From the NCBI RefSeq assembly GCF_000981585.1, contig NZ_LN831776.1:5129187-5193186 (forward strand): DNA of 64,000 bases, in the 5' to 3' direction. The notes under the pieces are model-generated. The model saw only the letters and a list, made by a program, of their open reading frames with translations, was not told where the DNA came from and did not search any database. This DNA comes from Paenibacillus riograndensis SBR5. Its GTDB lineage: Bacteria > Bacillota > Bacilli > Paenibacillales > Paenibacillaceae. The stretch's first letter is position 1. Each line of letters opens with the position of its first letter. A program made the translations under genes and the position numbers. This document shows positions 16,623 through 26,914 of this stretch, piece after piece.

Positions 16623-17732
16623 ATGACATTGACGACAAGAATCGTGGTCAAAATCGGCAGCAGCTCGCTTACCGGACCTGAAGGCGGGCTGAACCGTAAA
16701 GCGGTTGCTTTCTTTGCCGCTGAAATCGCCGGGCTGCAGAAGGACGGCTGTGAAGTGCTGCTGGTTACCTCCGGAGCTGTAGCTGCCGGATTCCGGGCCA
16801 TCGGATATCCCGCACGCCCCAAGCTGCTGCATGAGAAGCAGGCGGCGGCAGCGGTGGGCCAGGTGATGCTGATGCAGGCCTATCAGGAGGCTTTTGCGGA
16901 ATATGGCATTCCTACCGCGCAGATCCTGCTGACAAGGACCGACTTTTGCAGCCGCCGGGCCATGAATAATGCTGTAATGACGGTAGAAGAGCTGCTCCGG
17001 CAGGGAGCTGTGCCCATATTCAACGAAAATGATACCGTTTCGGTAGATGAGCTGAAATTCGGTGATAACGACACCTTGTCCGCGCTGGTGGCCAATCTCC
17101 TGAAAGCTTCCCATCTTCTCGTTCTGACGGATATGGACGGCTTGTACAGCGGAGATCCGCGCAAGCATCCGGGAGCCACGCGGTATGAGCGTGTTGAGGA
17201 GATTACCCCGGAGATTTATGCCATTGCCGGGGGAGCAGGCTCCAGTGTAGGCACTGGCGGCATGCGCTCCAAGATCGATGCGGCCAAAATCGCCACACGC
17301 GGCGGAGTCCCCGTCTTTGTAGGCAGAGCAACCGAACCCGGCGATTTGCAGCTGGCAGCGGCAGGCACCGGCAAAGGTACCTATTTTGACACCACGCTCT
17401 CTTCCCTGCCGGTTAAGAAACAGTGGCTTGGCTTCATGTCCACCCCGCTGGGCTCCCTGTATGTAGATGAAGGTGCAGTAGAAGCGCTGCTCCATGGCGG
17501 GCACAGCCTGCTGCCGGTTGGGGTTAAGCGGATCGAAGGCAGCTTTCATTCCGGTGATGTGGTAGAGGTCCTTGGTCCGGACGCCAGGCTGCTCGGGCGG
17601 GGAATTGTGAATTACGACGACTCCCAGCTGCGCACGATCCAGGGGCTGCCCAGCAATCAGATTGTGCCGAAGCTGGGCGAGGTTCACCGGCTGGAGGTCA
17701 TCCACCGTGATGAATGGATTACGTTGCGCTAA
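16623..17732 (+). CDS. proB: Glutamate 5-kinase
   Basis: A 369-residue enzyme for the first step of proline synthesis. The amino-acid-kinase domain (residues 1-260) shows VVKIGSSSLT, FNENDTVSVDELKFGDND and GTGGMRSKIDAA; a C-terminal PUA domain follows (LGSLYVDEGAVEALLHGG). ATG with AAGGAAGTGA upstream. Controlled by the proline T-box directly before it and followed after 22 bases by proA. Confidence 0.97.
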   Translation: MTLTTRIVVKIGSSSLTGPEGGLNRKAVAFFAAEIAGLQKDGCEVLLVTSGAVAAGFRAIGYPARPKLLHEKQAAAAVGQVMLMQAYQEAFAEYGIPTAQILLTRTDFCSRRAMNNAVMTVEELLRQGAVPIFNENDTVSVDELKFGDNDTLSALVANLLKASHLLVLTDMDGLYSGDPRKHPGATRYERVEEITPEIYAIAGGAGSSVGTGGMRSKIDAAKIATRGGVPVFVGRATEPGDLQLAAAGTGKGTYFDTTLSSLPVKKQWLGFMSTPLGSLYVDEGAVEALLHGGHSLLPVGVKRIEGSFHSGDVVEVLGPDARLLGRGIVNYDDSQLRTIQGLPSNQIVPKLGEVHRLEVIHRDEWITLR

Positions 17733-17754
17733 CAAATCTTTTAGGAGGGTTAAT

Positions 17755-19002
17755 ATGAGTGAGGTTGTTAACAAGGCAGCATTAGCTAAAGAAACTGCAG
17801 GTGTGCTGGCCAGCCTGAGCACTGCAGACAAAAATGAGGCCTTGCGGATCATGGCAGAAGCCCTGATCCGTGAAGCCCCAGCCATTATCGCCGCCAATGC
17901 TGAAGATTTGGAGCGTGGACGGCTGGGCGGCACTCCTGAATCGATGCTGGACCGTCTGGCACTGGATGTCAGCCGGATCACAGGCATCGCAGAAGGGCTT
18001 CAGCAAATAGCCGGGCTTCCGGATCCTATTGGCGACCGCCTGGAAACCTTCGAACGTCCAAACGGGCTGTATATCGAAAAGATCCGCGTTCCGCTGGGTG
18101 TCATCGGCATTATCTATGAGGCGCGGCCCAACGTAACCGTAGATGCCGCCGGCTTATGTCTGAAAACCGGAAATGCCGTTGTCCTGCGCGGCGGCTCCTC
18201 CGCTTTGTCATCCAACCGCAAAATTATCGAAGTGCTGCACCGGGCACTTGACGAAACGGCTATTCCAAGCCAGGCGCTGCAGCTGATCGAAGATCCGAAC
18301 CGCTCCTCCGTGGATGAAATGCTGAAGCTGAATGGACTGCTTGATGTCATAATCCCACGCGGCGGGAGCGCGCTGATCCAGAACGTCGTACTCAACGCCA
18401 CAGTACCCGTCATCGAAACGGGAGCAGGCATATGCCATACCTACCTTGATGCCGGCGCTGACCCGGAAATGGCATTATCCATCAGCTTGAACGCCAAGGC
18501 CCAGCGCCCTTCTGTCTGCAACTCCATGGAAACGCTGCTGGTCCACAGGGACTATGCTGCGGAGCATCTTCTTCCTTTAGCAGAAGCCTTCCGCAAGATC
18601 CCTGTGGAATTGCGGGGCTGCCCGGAGACCACAGCTCTGATTCCATGGGCATTGCCTGCGGCCAGAGAAGATTTTGCCACCGAATACAATGACTATATTC
18701 TTAACATCAAAATTGTCGGTGGCCTGGACGAGGCGTTGCAGCACATTGCCGAATTCAGCACCAAGCATTCCGAATGTATTGTAACCAGGGATGTCGGAAA
18801 CGCCGAGCGTTTCCTGCAGGAAGTGGATGCCGCCGCTGTCTACCATAACGCCTCAACGCGTTTCACCGACGGTTTTGAGTTCGGATTCGGGGCAGAGATC
18901 GGCATCAGCACCCAGAAGCTGCATGCCCGCGGCCCTATGGGACTGCCGGCGCTGACATCATCCAAATACAAAATTCACGGCTCTGGACAAATCCGGGGAT
19001 AA
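17755..19002 (+). CDS. proA: Gamma-glutamyl phosphate reductase
   Basis: 415 residues from ATG at 17755, chosen for AGGAGGGTTAAT just upstream; the open frame extends into proB. It reduces glutamyl-5-phosphate with NADPH to the semialdehyde. Family marks: IIYEARPNVTVDAAGLC, ALRGG-type nucleotide loop (VVLRGGSSALSSNR), the active-site cysteine in KAQRPSVCNSMET, and the C-terminal HARGPMGLPALTS. Encoded in one unit with proB and closed by a terminator. Confidence 0.97.
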   Translation: MSEVVNKAALAKETAGVLASLSTADKNEALRIMAEALIREAPAIIAANAEDLERGRLGGTPESMLDRLALDVSRITGIAEGLQQIAGLPDPIGDRLETFERPNGLYIEKIRVPLGVIGIIYEARPNVTVDAAGLCLKTGNAVVLRGGSSALSSNRKIIEVLHRALDETAIPSQALQLIEDPNRSSVDEMLKLNGLLDVIIPRGGSALIQNVVLNATVPVIETGAGICHTYLDAGADPEMALSISLNAKAQRPSVCNSMETLLVHRDYAAEHLLPLAEAFRKIPVELRGCPETTALIPWALPAAREDFATEYNDYILNIKIVGGLDEALQHIAEFSTKHSECIVTRDVGNAERFLQEVDAAAVYHNASTRFTDGFEFGFGAEIGISTQKLHARGPMGLPALTSSKYKIHGSGQIRG

Positions 19003-19015
19003 GCAATAATTACTG

Positions 19016-19061
19016 TGAAGCCTATATAGATTGAACTTGAAATCTGAATAGGCTTCATTTT
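19016..19061 (+). terminator. Terminator of proBA
   Basis: TGAAGCCTAT and ATAGGCTTCA pair around an inner AGATT/AATCT stem, followed by TTTT. Confidence 0.85.
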
Positions 19062-19119
19062 GGGTAATGATTCAAGTTCAAATTATATCGCTCACAAACT
19101 TTTAGGGGGACAAATAGCC

Positions 19120-19986
19120 ATGTGTCAGCAGCCTGCAATTCCATTACTTAATCACCAGATTGTTTTTTACGGGGCGGGTTCGATGGCGGAAGCGATTGTG
19201 CGCGGGATGATTGCCCGCAATGTCGTGGAGTCCGGCAATATCGTGATGCTGAACCGCAGCAGCAGTGAACGCCTGAGCGAGCTGCGCAGCCGGTACGGGG
19301 TCCTTGGCAGCAACGACCCTGAACAAAAAAATGAATATCTCCGCACAGCCCCGGTCATCGTGCTTGCCATGAAACCCAAGGATGCTGCCGAGGCTCTCCG
19401 CAGCCTGGGCCCCCTGCTCTCCCCGGATCAGCTGGTGATTTCCATGATCGCCGGGATGACCATCCGTACGATGCAGGGCTTGCTCGGCAAGTCCCAGCCG
19501 GTAGTCCGCACCATGCCTAATACATCCAGTTCCATTGGGCTGGGGGCAACCGGCATCGCATACTCCAAAGAGGTGGACGAGCAGAGCCGCCGGACGGCGC
19601 TCAATATCTTCGAGGCTGTCGGATTAACCTCGGTCATTGATGAAGAGCGTATGGAGACCCTGACGGGGATTTCGGGCAGTGGTCCAGCGTACATTTATTA
19701 CATGATGGAAGCGATGATCGCCGCTGGAATCCGTGGAGGCCTGCCGGCTGAACAGAGCAGAGAGCTTACGGTTCAGACTGTCCTTGGCGCGGCCCGAATG
19801 GTGCAGCAGACCGGTGAAGAACCAGCCGCCCTGCGCAAAAAAGTGACCTCGCCGAACGGCTCCACCCAAGCAGCTCTTGAAGTGCTTGAGAAGGGTGATT
19901 TCTTCGAGACGGTAATTTCCGCTGTGAACCGCTGTGCCGAACGCTCCCGTGAAATGGGTCTGGCCCTTGAAAAAGAGCTCTCATAA
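19120..19986 (+). CDS. proC: Pyrroline-5-carboxylate reductase
   Basis: 288 residues from ATG at 19120, ten bases after AGGGGG; the open frame continues upstream to 19060 without a site. It makes the last step to proline. The Rossmann loop reads VFYGAGSMAEAIVRGM, with VLAMKPKD and the conserved C-terminal domain TGISGSGPAYIYYMMEAM and VTSPNGSTQAALEVL. It is separated from proBA by a terminator, so it probably has its own promoter outside T-box control. Confidence 0.96.
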   Translation: MCQQPAIPLLNHQIVFYGAGSMAEAIVRGMIARNVVESGNIVMLNRSSSERLSELRSRYGVLGSNDPEQKNEYLRTAPVIVLAMKPKDAAEALRSLGPLLSPDQLVISMIAGMTIRTMQGLLGKSQPVVRTMPNTSSSIGLGATGIAYSKEVDEQSRRTALNIFEAVGLTSVIDEERMETLTGISGSGPAYIYYMMEAMIAAGIRGGLPAEQSRELTVQTVLGAARMVQQTGEEPAALRKKVTSPNGSTQAALEVLEKGDFFETVISAVNRCAERSREMGLALEKELS

Positions 19987-20033
19987 ACGATGGATCATGT
20001 AAAACCATAAGCGAATCTATAAATCTCAAATCG

Positions 20034-20086
20034 AAAACACCCGTACTTCCAGGCTGAGACAGCCAGGTAAAGTACGGGTGTTTTTT
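20034..20086. terminator. Bidirectional terminator between proC and dnaD
   Basis: AACACCCGTACTT and AAGTACGGGTGTT form the stem, with T6 on the plus strand. The two genes converge on it. Confidence 0.85.
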
Positions 20087-20139
20087 ATTAAATATTAGAC
20101 TAATTCGCTGTGCGCTATAATGTCTTTCCGGGAATCCTT

Positions 20140-20895
20140 TTATCTTCCGCCACCGCGGAACTTCTGGGTATAGGTTTTGACATCCTGGGCATTTTTTACC
20201 CGGTTGCGGGCCCACTCCAGGAGGATGCGGTCAATATAGCGGAAATGAATCTTTCCGGCGAATACGGACTCTTTTAGAGCCAGCAGAATCAATTCTTCCG
20301 GGTAATTGTCCTGGTCTACCCAGCCGGAGATGGTTTCACATTCCATCGGGGACAGCGGACGTCCGAATTCCTTCTCAAAAATGGTGAACAGACTGCGGTT
20401 CTCTTCAGCGTCCTTGCCCGCTGCAGAAGTGAACGCTCTGCCGTATCCGCCATCCGGAGCAGGAGCTCCGGCATGCAGGCTTGGCACAGTGCCAGCAGGC
20501 TTGCTGCTGCCCTGGGCCGGGTCCTGAGCAGCTCCTGCCAAAAATGCGCCAAGCTTGCCGTACAATCCGGAGAAATTATAGCGTTCATAGTGGATATCTC
20601 TCAGCTCATCGATGTCTTCATCAATGCTGATGAAGCCTTCCTTCATAAGCTTCTGCAGTTCTCCTGCTATTGCTGCAATACTCCGCCCCGTCACCGTCTG
20701 CAGTTCCTCCAGGGAAGGAAACTCCATTCCCTCCACTTGGCGGAAAGAGAGCAGATGAATCAGCAGCATCGCTTCACTGCCGGTCAAGTTCAGCTTCCGG
20801 TAATACTTCAAGAGCGCGTAAGGAATGACGGCCATCCCGTTCTGGAGGCCAAAAGACACGCCTTCGCCCCAGGCATTCCATGCTTTGCCGTCCAT
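20140..20895 (-). CDS. dnaD: DnaD-family primosomal protein
   Basis: 251 residues from ATG at 20895 (AAAGGGGGCTGCGC upstream; the frame extends into asnS). The N-terminal winged helix (about 15-125: VIPYALLKYYRKLNLTGSEA, GFISIDEDIDE) and the C-terminal DnaD domain (175-245: FEKEFGRPLSPMECETISGW) are separated by a Gly/Ala/Pro linker. DnaD acts with DnaB and DnaI to load the replicative helicase. Located 20 bases after asnS, as in B. subtilis. Confidence 0.94.
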   Translation of the reverse strand: MDGKAWNAWGEGVSFGLQNGMAVIPYALLKYYRKLNLTGSEAMLLIHLLSFRQVEGMEFPSLEELQTVTGRSIAAIAGELQKLMKEGFISIDEDIDELRDIHYERYNFSGLYGKLGAFLAGAAQDPAQGSSKPAGTVPSLHAGAPAPDGGYGRAFTSAAGKDAEENRSLFTIFEKEFGRPLSPMECETISGWVDQDNYPEELILLALKESVFAGKIHFRYIDRILLEWARNRVKNAQDVKTYTQKFRGGGR

Positions 20896-20915
20896 GCGCA
20901 GCCCCCTTTGCCAGC

Positions 20916-22211
20916 CTATGGGTACAGACGGTACAACGTACGAGGGAACGGAATCGTTTCCCGCACATGGTCCAAACCGCAAATCCAGGCCACCGTCCGT
21001 TCAAGTCCAAGACCGAAACCGGAGTGCGGCACAGAACCATATGTGCGCAGATCCATGTACCATTTGTAGGCATCCATTGAAAGATTATGTTCCTTGAAGC
21101 GCTCTTCGAGCAATGCCGGATCGTCGATACGCTGGGATCCGCCAATGATCTCCCCATAGCCTTCAGGAGCAATCATATCCGCGCAGAGCACAACCTCAGG
21201 GCGTTCAGGATGCGGCTTCATATAGAATGCCTTGAACGAGGCCGGATAATGCGTAATGAAAACCGGTTTGTCATTGGCTTCTGCAATCGCCGTTTCATGC
21301 GGTGCCCCGAAGTCTTCACCCCAGGCAATCTCATATCCTTTTTCATTCAGGAACTTGATCGCATCATCATAGGTGATCCGCGGGAACGGCGCTTTGATAT
21401 TCTCCAGCTTCGAGATATCGCGGCCAACCGCTTCCAGCTCTGCACGGCAGTTCTTCAGCACGGACTGCACTACAAAGCTGATGAATTCCTCCTGCACACG
21501 CAAGCTTTCTTCATGGTCGGTGAAGGCCATTTCCGGCTCAATCATCCAGAACTCGATCAAATGACGGCGGGTTTTGGACTTCTCGGCACGGAAGGTCGGA
21601 CCGAAGGAATAGACACGGCCGAGCGCCATAGCCGCAGCTTCCATGTACAGCTGTCCGCTTTGCGTCAGATAGGCATCTTCTTCAAAATACTTGGTGTGAA
21701 ACAGATTGGTAGTTCCTTCTGCCGAAGTTGGCGTCAGGATTGGCGGATCTACTTTTGTAAACCCGTTCTCGTTGAAAAATTGCTGGACCGCGCGGATGAT
21801 CTCCGCACGAATCACGAGCACTGCCCGCTGCTTCGCGGAACGAAGCCAGAGATGACGGTGATCCATCAGGAAATCCACGCCATGCTCCTTCGGGGTGATC
21901 GGATAATTCTCTGTAAGATGCAATACTTCGATACCCGTTACAGTCATTTCATAACCGGATTGACTGCGCGGCTCCTCGCGGATGATTCCGGTCACGTACA
22001 GCGAGCTTTCCTGGGTAAGGCTTTTGGCATCATCCCATACTTGCTCCGGTACTTCCGATTTCACCACGACGCCCTGGATATAGCCTGTACCATCCCGGAG
22101 CTGCAGGAACTGAATTTTACCGCTGGAACGCTTGTTATTGACCCAACATCCAATCACAACAGCCTCTCCAACATGCTCATTCACGTTCTTGATTACACTC
22201 TTGTTAGCCAT
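20916..22211 (-). CDS. asnS: Asparaginyl-tRNA synthetase
   Basis: 431 residues, the usual length, from ATG at 22211 with GAGGAGAGATC upstream. The N-terminal OB-fold anticodon domain ([19 protein letters not shown]) is followed by the class-II catalytic core: motif 2 ([19 protein letters not shown]) and motif 3 ([18 protein letters not shown]). Aspartyl enzymes have different motif-2 surroundings. It sits between ackA and dnaD in a minus-strand run; the aspB gene that precedes asnS in B. subtilis is absent here. Confidence 0.96.
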   Translation of the reverse strand: MANKSVIKNVNEHVGEAVVIGCWVNNKRSSGKIQFLQLRDGTGYIQGVVVKSEVPEQVWDDAKSLTQESSLYVTGIIREEPRSQSGYEMTVTGIEVLHLTENYPITPKEHGVDFLMDHRHLWLRSAKQRAVLVIRAEIIRAVQQFFNENGFTKVDPPILTPTSAEGTTNLFHTKYFEEDAYLTQSGQLYMEAAAMALGRVYSFGPTFRAEKSKTRRHLIEFWMIEPEMAFTDHEESLRVQEEFISFVVQSVLKNCRAELEAVGRDISKLENIKAPFPRITYDDAIKFLNEKGYEIAWGEDFGAPHETAIAEANDKPVFITHYPASFKAFYMKPHPERPEVVLCADMIAPEGYGEIIGGSQRIDDPALLEERFKEHNLSMDAYKWYMDLRTYGSVPHSGFGLGLERTVAWICGLDHVRETIPFPRTLYRLYP

Positions 22212-22233
22212 GCCTACTGATCTCTCCTCTGAT

Positions 22234-23442
22234 TTAGCCGTTAATTCCTTGCACAATGCGATACGTATCGCGTGCAATGACAAGCTCTTCGTTTGTCGGA
22301 ACCACGAGCACCTGCACCTTGGACTCTACCGTAGAGATACGGCGCGGATCACCGGAGCGGACCTTATTGGCTTCAGCATCCAGTTCAATTCCAAGGAACG
22401 TAAGGTTATTCAGCACTTTGGCACGCAGCACGGCGGCATTCTCGCCAACACCGGCAGTAAATACGATTACATCTACCCCGTTCATCGCTGCAGCGTAAGA
22501 ACCGATATACTTCCGCAGACGGTACTCATACATATCAAAAGCAAGCGTAGAGTTAGGCTCGCCTTTTTCCGCACCATCAATAATATCACGCATGTCGCTG
22601 CTGACGCCAGAAATAGCCAAAAGGCCGCTGTGCTTGTTCAGCATCGAATTGACTTCACCCACGGACAGCTCTTCCTTGTTCATTACATAAGGAACGATAG
22701 CCGGGTCCAGGTCACCGCTGCGGGTACCCATCATCAGACCTTCAAGCGGTGTCATCCCCATTGAAGTATCGATAGACTGGCCGCCGTCAACGGCAGTCAC
22801 GCTCGCACCGTTACCGATGTGGCAAGTAATGATCTTGAGGTCTTCCAACGGACGCTCCAGATAATCGGCAGCAGCTTTGCTGACGAAATCATGGGATGTG
22901 CCGTGTGCGCCATAGCGGCGGACCTTGTATTTGTTGTACAGCACTCTAGGAATGGCATACATATAAGCCTTCTCAGGCATCGTCTGATGGAATGCAGTAT
23001 CAAAAACAACAACCTGCGGCACGCCGGGCATGTTCACTTCAGTTGCTGAAATCCCCATTACTGCAGCCGGATTGTGCAGCGGTGCAAGGTCAAACAGCTG
23101 GCGGATTTTGGTCTTGGCATCGGCATCAACCAGTGCGGAAGCCTTGAAGAATTCGCCCCCGTGAACTACGCGGTGACCCACAGCATTGATCTCGTCGATC
23201 GAAGAGATTACGCCGTGTTCCTTGTCGGTCAGACAGGCAAGCACTTTGCGGATCGCTGTATTGTGTTCAAGAATTTCGCTGACTTCGGTAACTTCCTGTT
23301 TGCCGGTCGGCTTATGGTTCAGAATGGAGGAATCCATCCCGATGCGCTCTACCAGACCTTTGGCAAGCACGGATTCATCAGTCATATTGTAAAGCTGGTA
23401 TTTCAAAGAAGAACTGCCTGAGTTAATAACTAGAATATTCAT
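22234..23442 (-). CDS. ackA: Acetate kinase
   Basis: 402 residues. Interconverts acetate plus ATP with acetyl phosphate. Signatures: [14 protein letters not shown] at the N-terminus, [29 protein letters not shown] and [12 protein letters not shown]. Its ATG overlaps the stop of the preceding dehydrogenase gene by four bases (ATGA), so the two are translationally coupled. That partner is unusual: ackA is more often single or next to pta. A butyrate kinase would lack the close [11 protein letters not shown] motif. Confidence 0.95.
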   Translation of the reverse strand: MNILVINSGSSSLKYQLYNMTDESVLAKGLVERIGMDSSILNHKPTGKQEVTEVSEILEHNTAIRKVLACLTDKEHGVISSIDEINAVGHRVVHGGEFFKASALVDADAKTKIRQLFDLAPLHNPAAVMGISATEVNMPGVPQVVVFDTAFHQTMPEKAYMYAIPRVLYNKYKVRRYGAHGTSHDFVSKAAADYLERPLEDLKIITCHIGNGASVTAVDGGQSIDTSMGMTPLEGLMMGTRSGDLDPAIVPYVMNKEELSVGEVNSMLNKHSGLLAISGVSSDMRDIIDGAEKGEPNSTLAFDMYEYRLRKYIGSYAAAMNGVDVIVFTAGVGENAAVLRAKVLNNLTFLGIELDAEANKVRSGDPRRISTVESKVQVLVVPTNEELVIARDTYRIVQGING

Positions 23443-24311
23443 ATACGGTCACCATCCTTGTCATACTTGAAGAAGCCTTCGCCTGATTTCATGCCCAGTT
23501 GTCCCGCGCGCACCATTTTCTTAAGAATCGTGGAAGGACGGTATTTCAGCTCACCGTACTCACGGAACATATTTTCCAGGGCGGCAAGAACGGAATCCAG
23601 ACCAAAACGGTCAGCCATTTCAAGCGGCCCATGCTGGAACTGGTAGCCGATGCGCATAGCATCGTCGATATCTTCAGGAGAAGCCACACCCTCTTGCAGG
23701 ACATGCATAGCTTCGTTAATGAACAGGCAAATGAGGCGTGAAGATACAAACCCAGGGGATTCGTAAATCATTACGCCTTTTTTCTCAACAATTTCATCAA
23801 CAAAGGCTTTGGTATCTTCAAAAGTGCTGTCGGAAGTTTTCAGTCCGCGCACAATCTCAACGAGATCCACCTTCGCTACCGGATGTATGAAATGCATGCC
23901 GATGACGCGTTCCGGGTACATTGTAGAACTGGCAAGCTCAGTCAAGCTGAGTGTAGACGTGTTGCTGGCCAGAATAATGTGGCTCGGACACACCTGATCG
24001 AGCTGATTGAATACCTTTTGCTTCGCTTCCAGGTCTTCGGTGATGGTCTCAATCACCATATCACAAGAGCTGAGTTCTGCGAAATGTGTCACTTTTTGAA
24101 TGCGGCTGAGAATAAGCTTCTTTTCGGCTTGGGTAATTGCCCACTTCTCCAGCTGCTTGTCGAGACTTGTCTCGATCATTGCATAAGAATAGTCCAGTCT
24201 TTCAGCGGTTTTCTCCACCAGCATTACATCCAGGCCCTTGGCTGCCAGCATTTCAGCAATCCCTTGACCCATTGTGCCACCACCGATGACACCAATTTTC
24301 TTAAAATTCAT
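23439..24311 (-). CDS. hbd: 3-hydroxyacyl-CoA (3-hydroxybutyryl-CoA) dehydrogenase
   Basis: A 290-residue NAD(P)-dependent enzyme of short-chain fatty acid metabolism. The Rossmann loop is GVIGGGTMGQGIAEMLA; SNTSTLSLTELAS holds the catalytic serine, and MHFIHPVAKVDLVEIVRG the catalytic histidine; the C-terminal helical domain includes PGFVSSRLICLFINEA. No thiolase or crotonase gene is nearby. Coupling to ackA by a four-base overlap suggests a joint role in acyl or acetyl overflow, which is inference. Confidence 0.9.
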   Translation of the reverse strand: MNFKKIGVIGGGTMGQGIAEMLAAKGLDVMLVEKTAERLDYSYAMIETSLDKQLEKWAITQAEKKLILSRIQKVTHFAELSSCDMVIETITEDLEAKQKVFNQLDQVCPSHIILASNTSTLSLTELASSTMYPERVIGMHFIHPVAKVDLVEIVRGLKTSDSTFEDTKAFVDEIVEKKGVMIYESPGFVSSRLICLFINEAMHVLQEGVASPEDIDDAMRIGYQFQHGPLEMADRFGLDSVLAALENMFREYGELKYRPSTILKKMVRAGQLGMKSGEGFFKYDKDGDRI

Positions 24312-24420
24312 CTAAAAGTCTCCATCCTTTCAGGTATCTATACTTTTGTATTGTACCTTGTCTGTCGTAAAAAATAAGTAGCCCGACATATAATAATATC
24401 TTAGCATGTCTGAAAAGTAA

Positions 24421-24453
24421 AAAAAAATAACCGGCATAAAGAATTATGCCGGT
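24421..24453 (-). terminator. Terminator overlapping the FtsH-like gene stop codon
   Basis: ACCGGCATAA and TTATGCCGGT form the stem; the TAA stop of the protease gene (24444-24446) is inside it, and seven T follow on the minus strand. Confidence 0.9.
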
Positions 24454-25946
24454 AAAAGGACACTGTCACGAAATTGACAACGAAATTGCTCTCCGGAGAG
24501 AACTTCTTCTTTCATTAAAATGTCAAGAGAGTAATCAAATACATTCCGCTGCTTGCCGAGCAGCTCATGCGTACGTACCATTAACTCGTCCAGAATTTTA
24601 CTGTTTTCCTTCATTAATTCTTCTGTGGTAACCATTTGCAGATTCGCGATGCCCAGAGAGGTTAGCCCTGACTTCATCATCGTCTCCACAATATTGAGCG
24701 CCTGGTCAAAGTCCCCTCGTGATCCTGTGCTTCGGCCGCCGTAATACATTTCTTCCGCCACAGCGCCGCCCAGGGCAATCATAATCTGATTTTCCAGGTA
24801 ATCCTTAGTGTACAGATACTGTTCGGTCTGCGGATTATGCCGCACGTAGCCTAGCGCTTGTCCACGGGGTGTAAGCGTAACTTGGCTAACGCTTCCCGGA
24901 CGCAGCAGCTCGGCCATAATGGCATGTCCCAGCTCATGGATAGCTACCCGCTTCTTCTCTTCGTGGTTGGTTTCCCGGTCCGTCTTCTCGCCCATCATGA
25001 CCTTGTCGATTGCGAGCGAGAGATGGCGCTGCTCCACTTGGGTCAGGTTCTCGCGCATCATGTAGATCGCCGCTTCGTTCATCACGCTCTCAAGCTGGGC
25101 GCCAGAGAAGCCATAAGCCTCTTCCGCGATCTTATCCAGGTCGACCTCTTCATGCAGCGGCTTGTTCTGGGCATGCAGATCGAGGATGGACCGGCGGCCC
25201 TTCTTGTCCGGCATGTCTACCTGGATATGACGGTCAAAGCGGCCGGGGCGCAGCAGCGCCGAATCCAGCATCTCCTTGCGGTTCGTTGCCGCAACCAGCA
25301 GGATGCGCGGCGTATCATTGTTGTAAATCCCGTCCATCTCCGTCAGCAGCTGATTGAGCGTCTGGTCATATTCACGCTGCTGTCCGCCTTCGCGTTTGCC
25401 GCCGATGACGTCAATTTCATCGATAAAAATAATCGCGCTTTGTTTATTTTCCTTGAGGGCACGCGCACGCGCATCTTTGAACAGATCGCGGACACGTCCG
25501 GCGCCGACACCCACATACATCTCAACGAACTCGCTGCCTGATGCGGCTACGAATACGGAGTTGGTATAATGGGCTGCCGCTTTGGCCATCAGGGTCTTCC
25601 CGGTTCCCGGAGGGCCTGTAAGCAGAATCCCCTTCAGCGGGCGGATGCCGAACTTGCTGATTTCTTCGTGGCGGATCAGGAAATCCAGCGCTTCGCGCAG
25701 CTCCTGCTTGGCATTGTCCTGTCCTCCGATTTCTTCAAAGGTCAGCTTCGACGGGCCGTTCTTTTTACGTTTTTTGTCTCCTCCGGCATTGACGGTCAGC
25801 CCCCCGCGCAGATGGGCAATGAGCAGAAGTGCGCCAACCATGCCTGCGGCGATGATCACGGGGAAAATATTAATCCCGACAAAAGCCATAAATATCACCA
25901 GCACAGGAACAAATCCGATTAATACCTCTTTCCAGAACTTAGGCAT
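24444..25946 (-). CDS. FtsH-like membrane AAA+ metalloprotease
   Basis: 500 residues from ATG at 25946 (GGGAG upstream), overlapping the previous gene by eight bases. Two hydrophobic segments (about 8-28 and 30-48) anchor it, without the extracytoplasmic domain that classical FtsH has between its helices. The AAA module shows GPPGTGKT, IFIDEIDVIG and the arginine finger in RPGRFDRHI; the M41 protease has HELGH (HEAGH in most FtsH) and the third zinc ligand in SRGDFDQA. It is probably a second FtsH-type protease, not the housekeeping enzyme. Confidence 0.88.
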   Translation of the reverse strand: MPKFWKEVLIGFVPVLVIFMAFVGINIFPVIIAAGMVGALLLIAHLRGGLTVNAGGDKKRKKNGPSKLTFEEIGGQDNAKQELREALDFLIRHEEISKFGIRPLKGILLTGPPGTGKTLMAKAAAHYTNSVFVAASGSEFVEMYVGVGAGRVRDLFKDARARALKENKQSAIIFIDEIDVIGGKREGGQQREYDQTLNQLLTEMDGIYNNDTPRILLVAATNRKEMLDSALLRPGRFDRHIQVDMPDKKGRRSILDLHAQNKPLHEEVDLDKIAEEAYGFSGAQLESVMNEAAIYMMRENLTQVEQRHLSLAIDKVMMGEKTDRETNHEEKKRVAIHELGHAIMAELLRPGSVSQVTLTPRGQALGYVRHNPQTEQYLYTKDYLENQIMIALGGAVAEEMYYGGRSTGSRGDFDQALNIVETMMKSGLTSLGIANLQMVTTEELMKENSKILDELMVRTHELLGKQRNVFDYSLDILMKEEVLSGEQFRCQFRDSVLLPA

Positions 25947-26481
25947 TATTCCACACTCCCATCGTTGCCGCAGCACGTGGCAAAATCATAAATTTGCTTT
26001 TCTTACCGTCGCTCAGGCTCACATATACGTTATTGTCATCAATTTCAGTTGCTGCAGTTACACTGCTGTATTTGGAATTCTGGGCTTTCAGTTCATCCAG
26101 CTTCGCAGGAATTAATGTATATTTACGGCTCTCCATGGCTTCAGCAACCGAGAACATCGCCTGGTCCCAATATTCATCCAGCAGTTCGCTGGAATGCTGC
26201 TCCACATCCAGTTTCAATGTACGGCCGTCAATCGCCGATCTGCCTTCAGTATTTACATACTGCACCAGCTCGCGCAATTTAGTGCCCGGCTGCAAATCAA
26301 GTTTCAAAGTGACCTCATTGCGTTTAATAGAGATATGGGAGTCATTCACTCCCTCATAAGCAGAGACAATTTTTTGCAGCGGCTCCTGCACCACGAACTC
26401 CCGGTAGGAATACCAGCCGCCAAACAAAAGCGCAGCCGACAGCAGAGACGTTAGCAGTACTGGCATAAGACGTAGTTTCAA
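25939..26481 (-). CDS. Membrane-anchored partner of the FtsH-like protease, unknown function
   Basis: About 180 residues from TTG at 26481, seven bases after AGAGGAGG. One N-terminal membrane helix (LMPVLLTSLLSAALLFGGWY) leads into a predicted extracytoplasmic mixed alpha/beta domain (HISIKRNEVTLKLDLQPGTKLREL, YVSLSDGKKSKFMILP). No family recognised. Since the protease start lies inside its end, the two are made together; it may supply the outside domain that the short FtsH lacks, or act as an adaptor or regulator. Confidence 0.75.
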   Translation of the reverse strand: MKLRLMPVLLTSLLSAALLFGGWYSYREFVVQEPLQKIVSAYEGVNDSHISIKRNEVTLKLDLQPGTKLRELVQYVNTEGRSAIDGRTLKLDVEQHSSELLDEYWDQAMFSVAEAMESRKYTLIPAKLDELKAQNSKYSSVTAATEIDDNNVYVSLSDGKKSKFMILPRAAATMGVWNNA

Positions 26482-26914
26482 GAAACGTCCTCCTCTCAAT
26501 GATAAGAAAAATGTGAAAAAATATAATAAATTTTATTAAATAGCGTGCCTAATGCTCTTCCGAGACTAGCATGCTCTTAAGCATGCCGTAGTACAAATAG
26601 TAGTATATCACAGGTGTATATACGAATTCGAAGAAAAGTGTGAATATATTTAAAATTTTCAGTACTAATTTTTGGGCAAAATGACAGCCCGTTTCCCCTT
26701 ATATCGACAGCAACGACCGCAACGATTAGCGCTGCGGCCGTTTTGGCGATGCTTAAGATATTCCCATCTTTATCACCAGATGCTGCTGGTTCTGCCTCAA
26801 AGATATATACCCGCAGATATATTCGACTCTCTACTGAATACGCTAATTTCCTAAATGTTAAAAAAGCAGGCAGACAAATACTTGTCCACCCGCTCAATAT
26901 GGGTCGTGCGCTTA
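26482..26914. other. Gene-free stretch
   Basis: No supported gene. Contents: AT-rich promoter-like DNA before the 26481 gene, a perfect GCATGCT-CTTA-AGCATGC hairpin at 26569-26586, and a probable terminator for tseB at 26862-26903 (imperfect stem around TTGTC/GACAA, then T6 on the minus strand). The frame at 26577-26897 looks non-coding. Confidence 0.5.

Noticed and set aside
24312..24430. Rex operator before hbd
   Set aside because: No TTGTGA/TCACAA pair is present in this gap.
26577..26897. 106-residue minus-strand frame between the protease partner and tseB
   Set aside because: No ribosome site, unusual composition, and overlap with a probable terminator.
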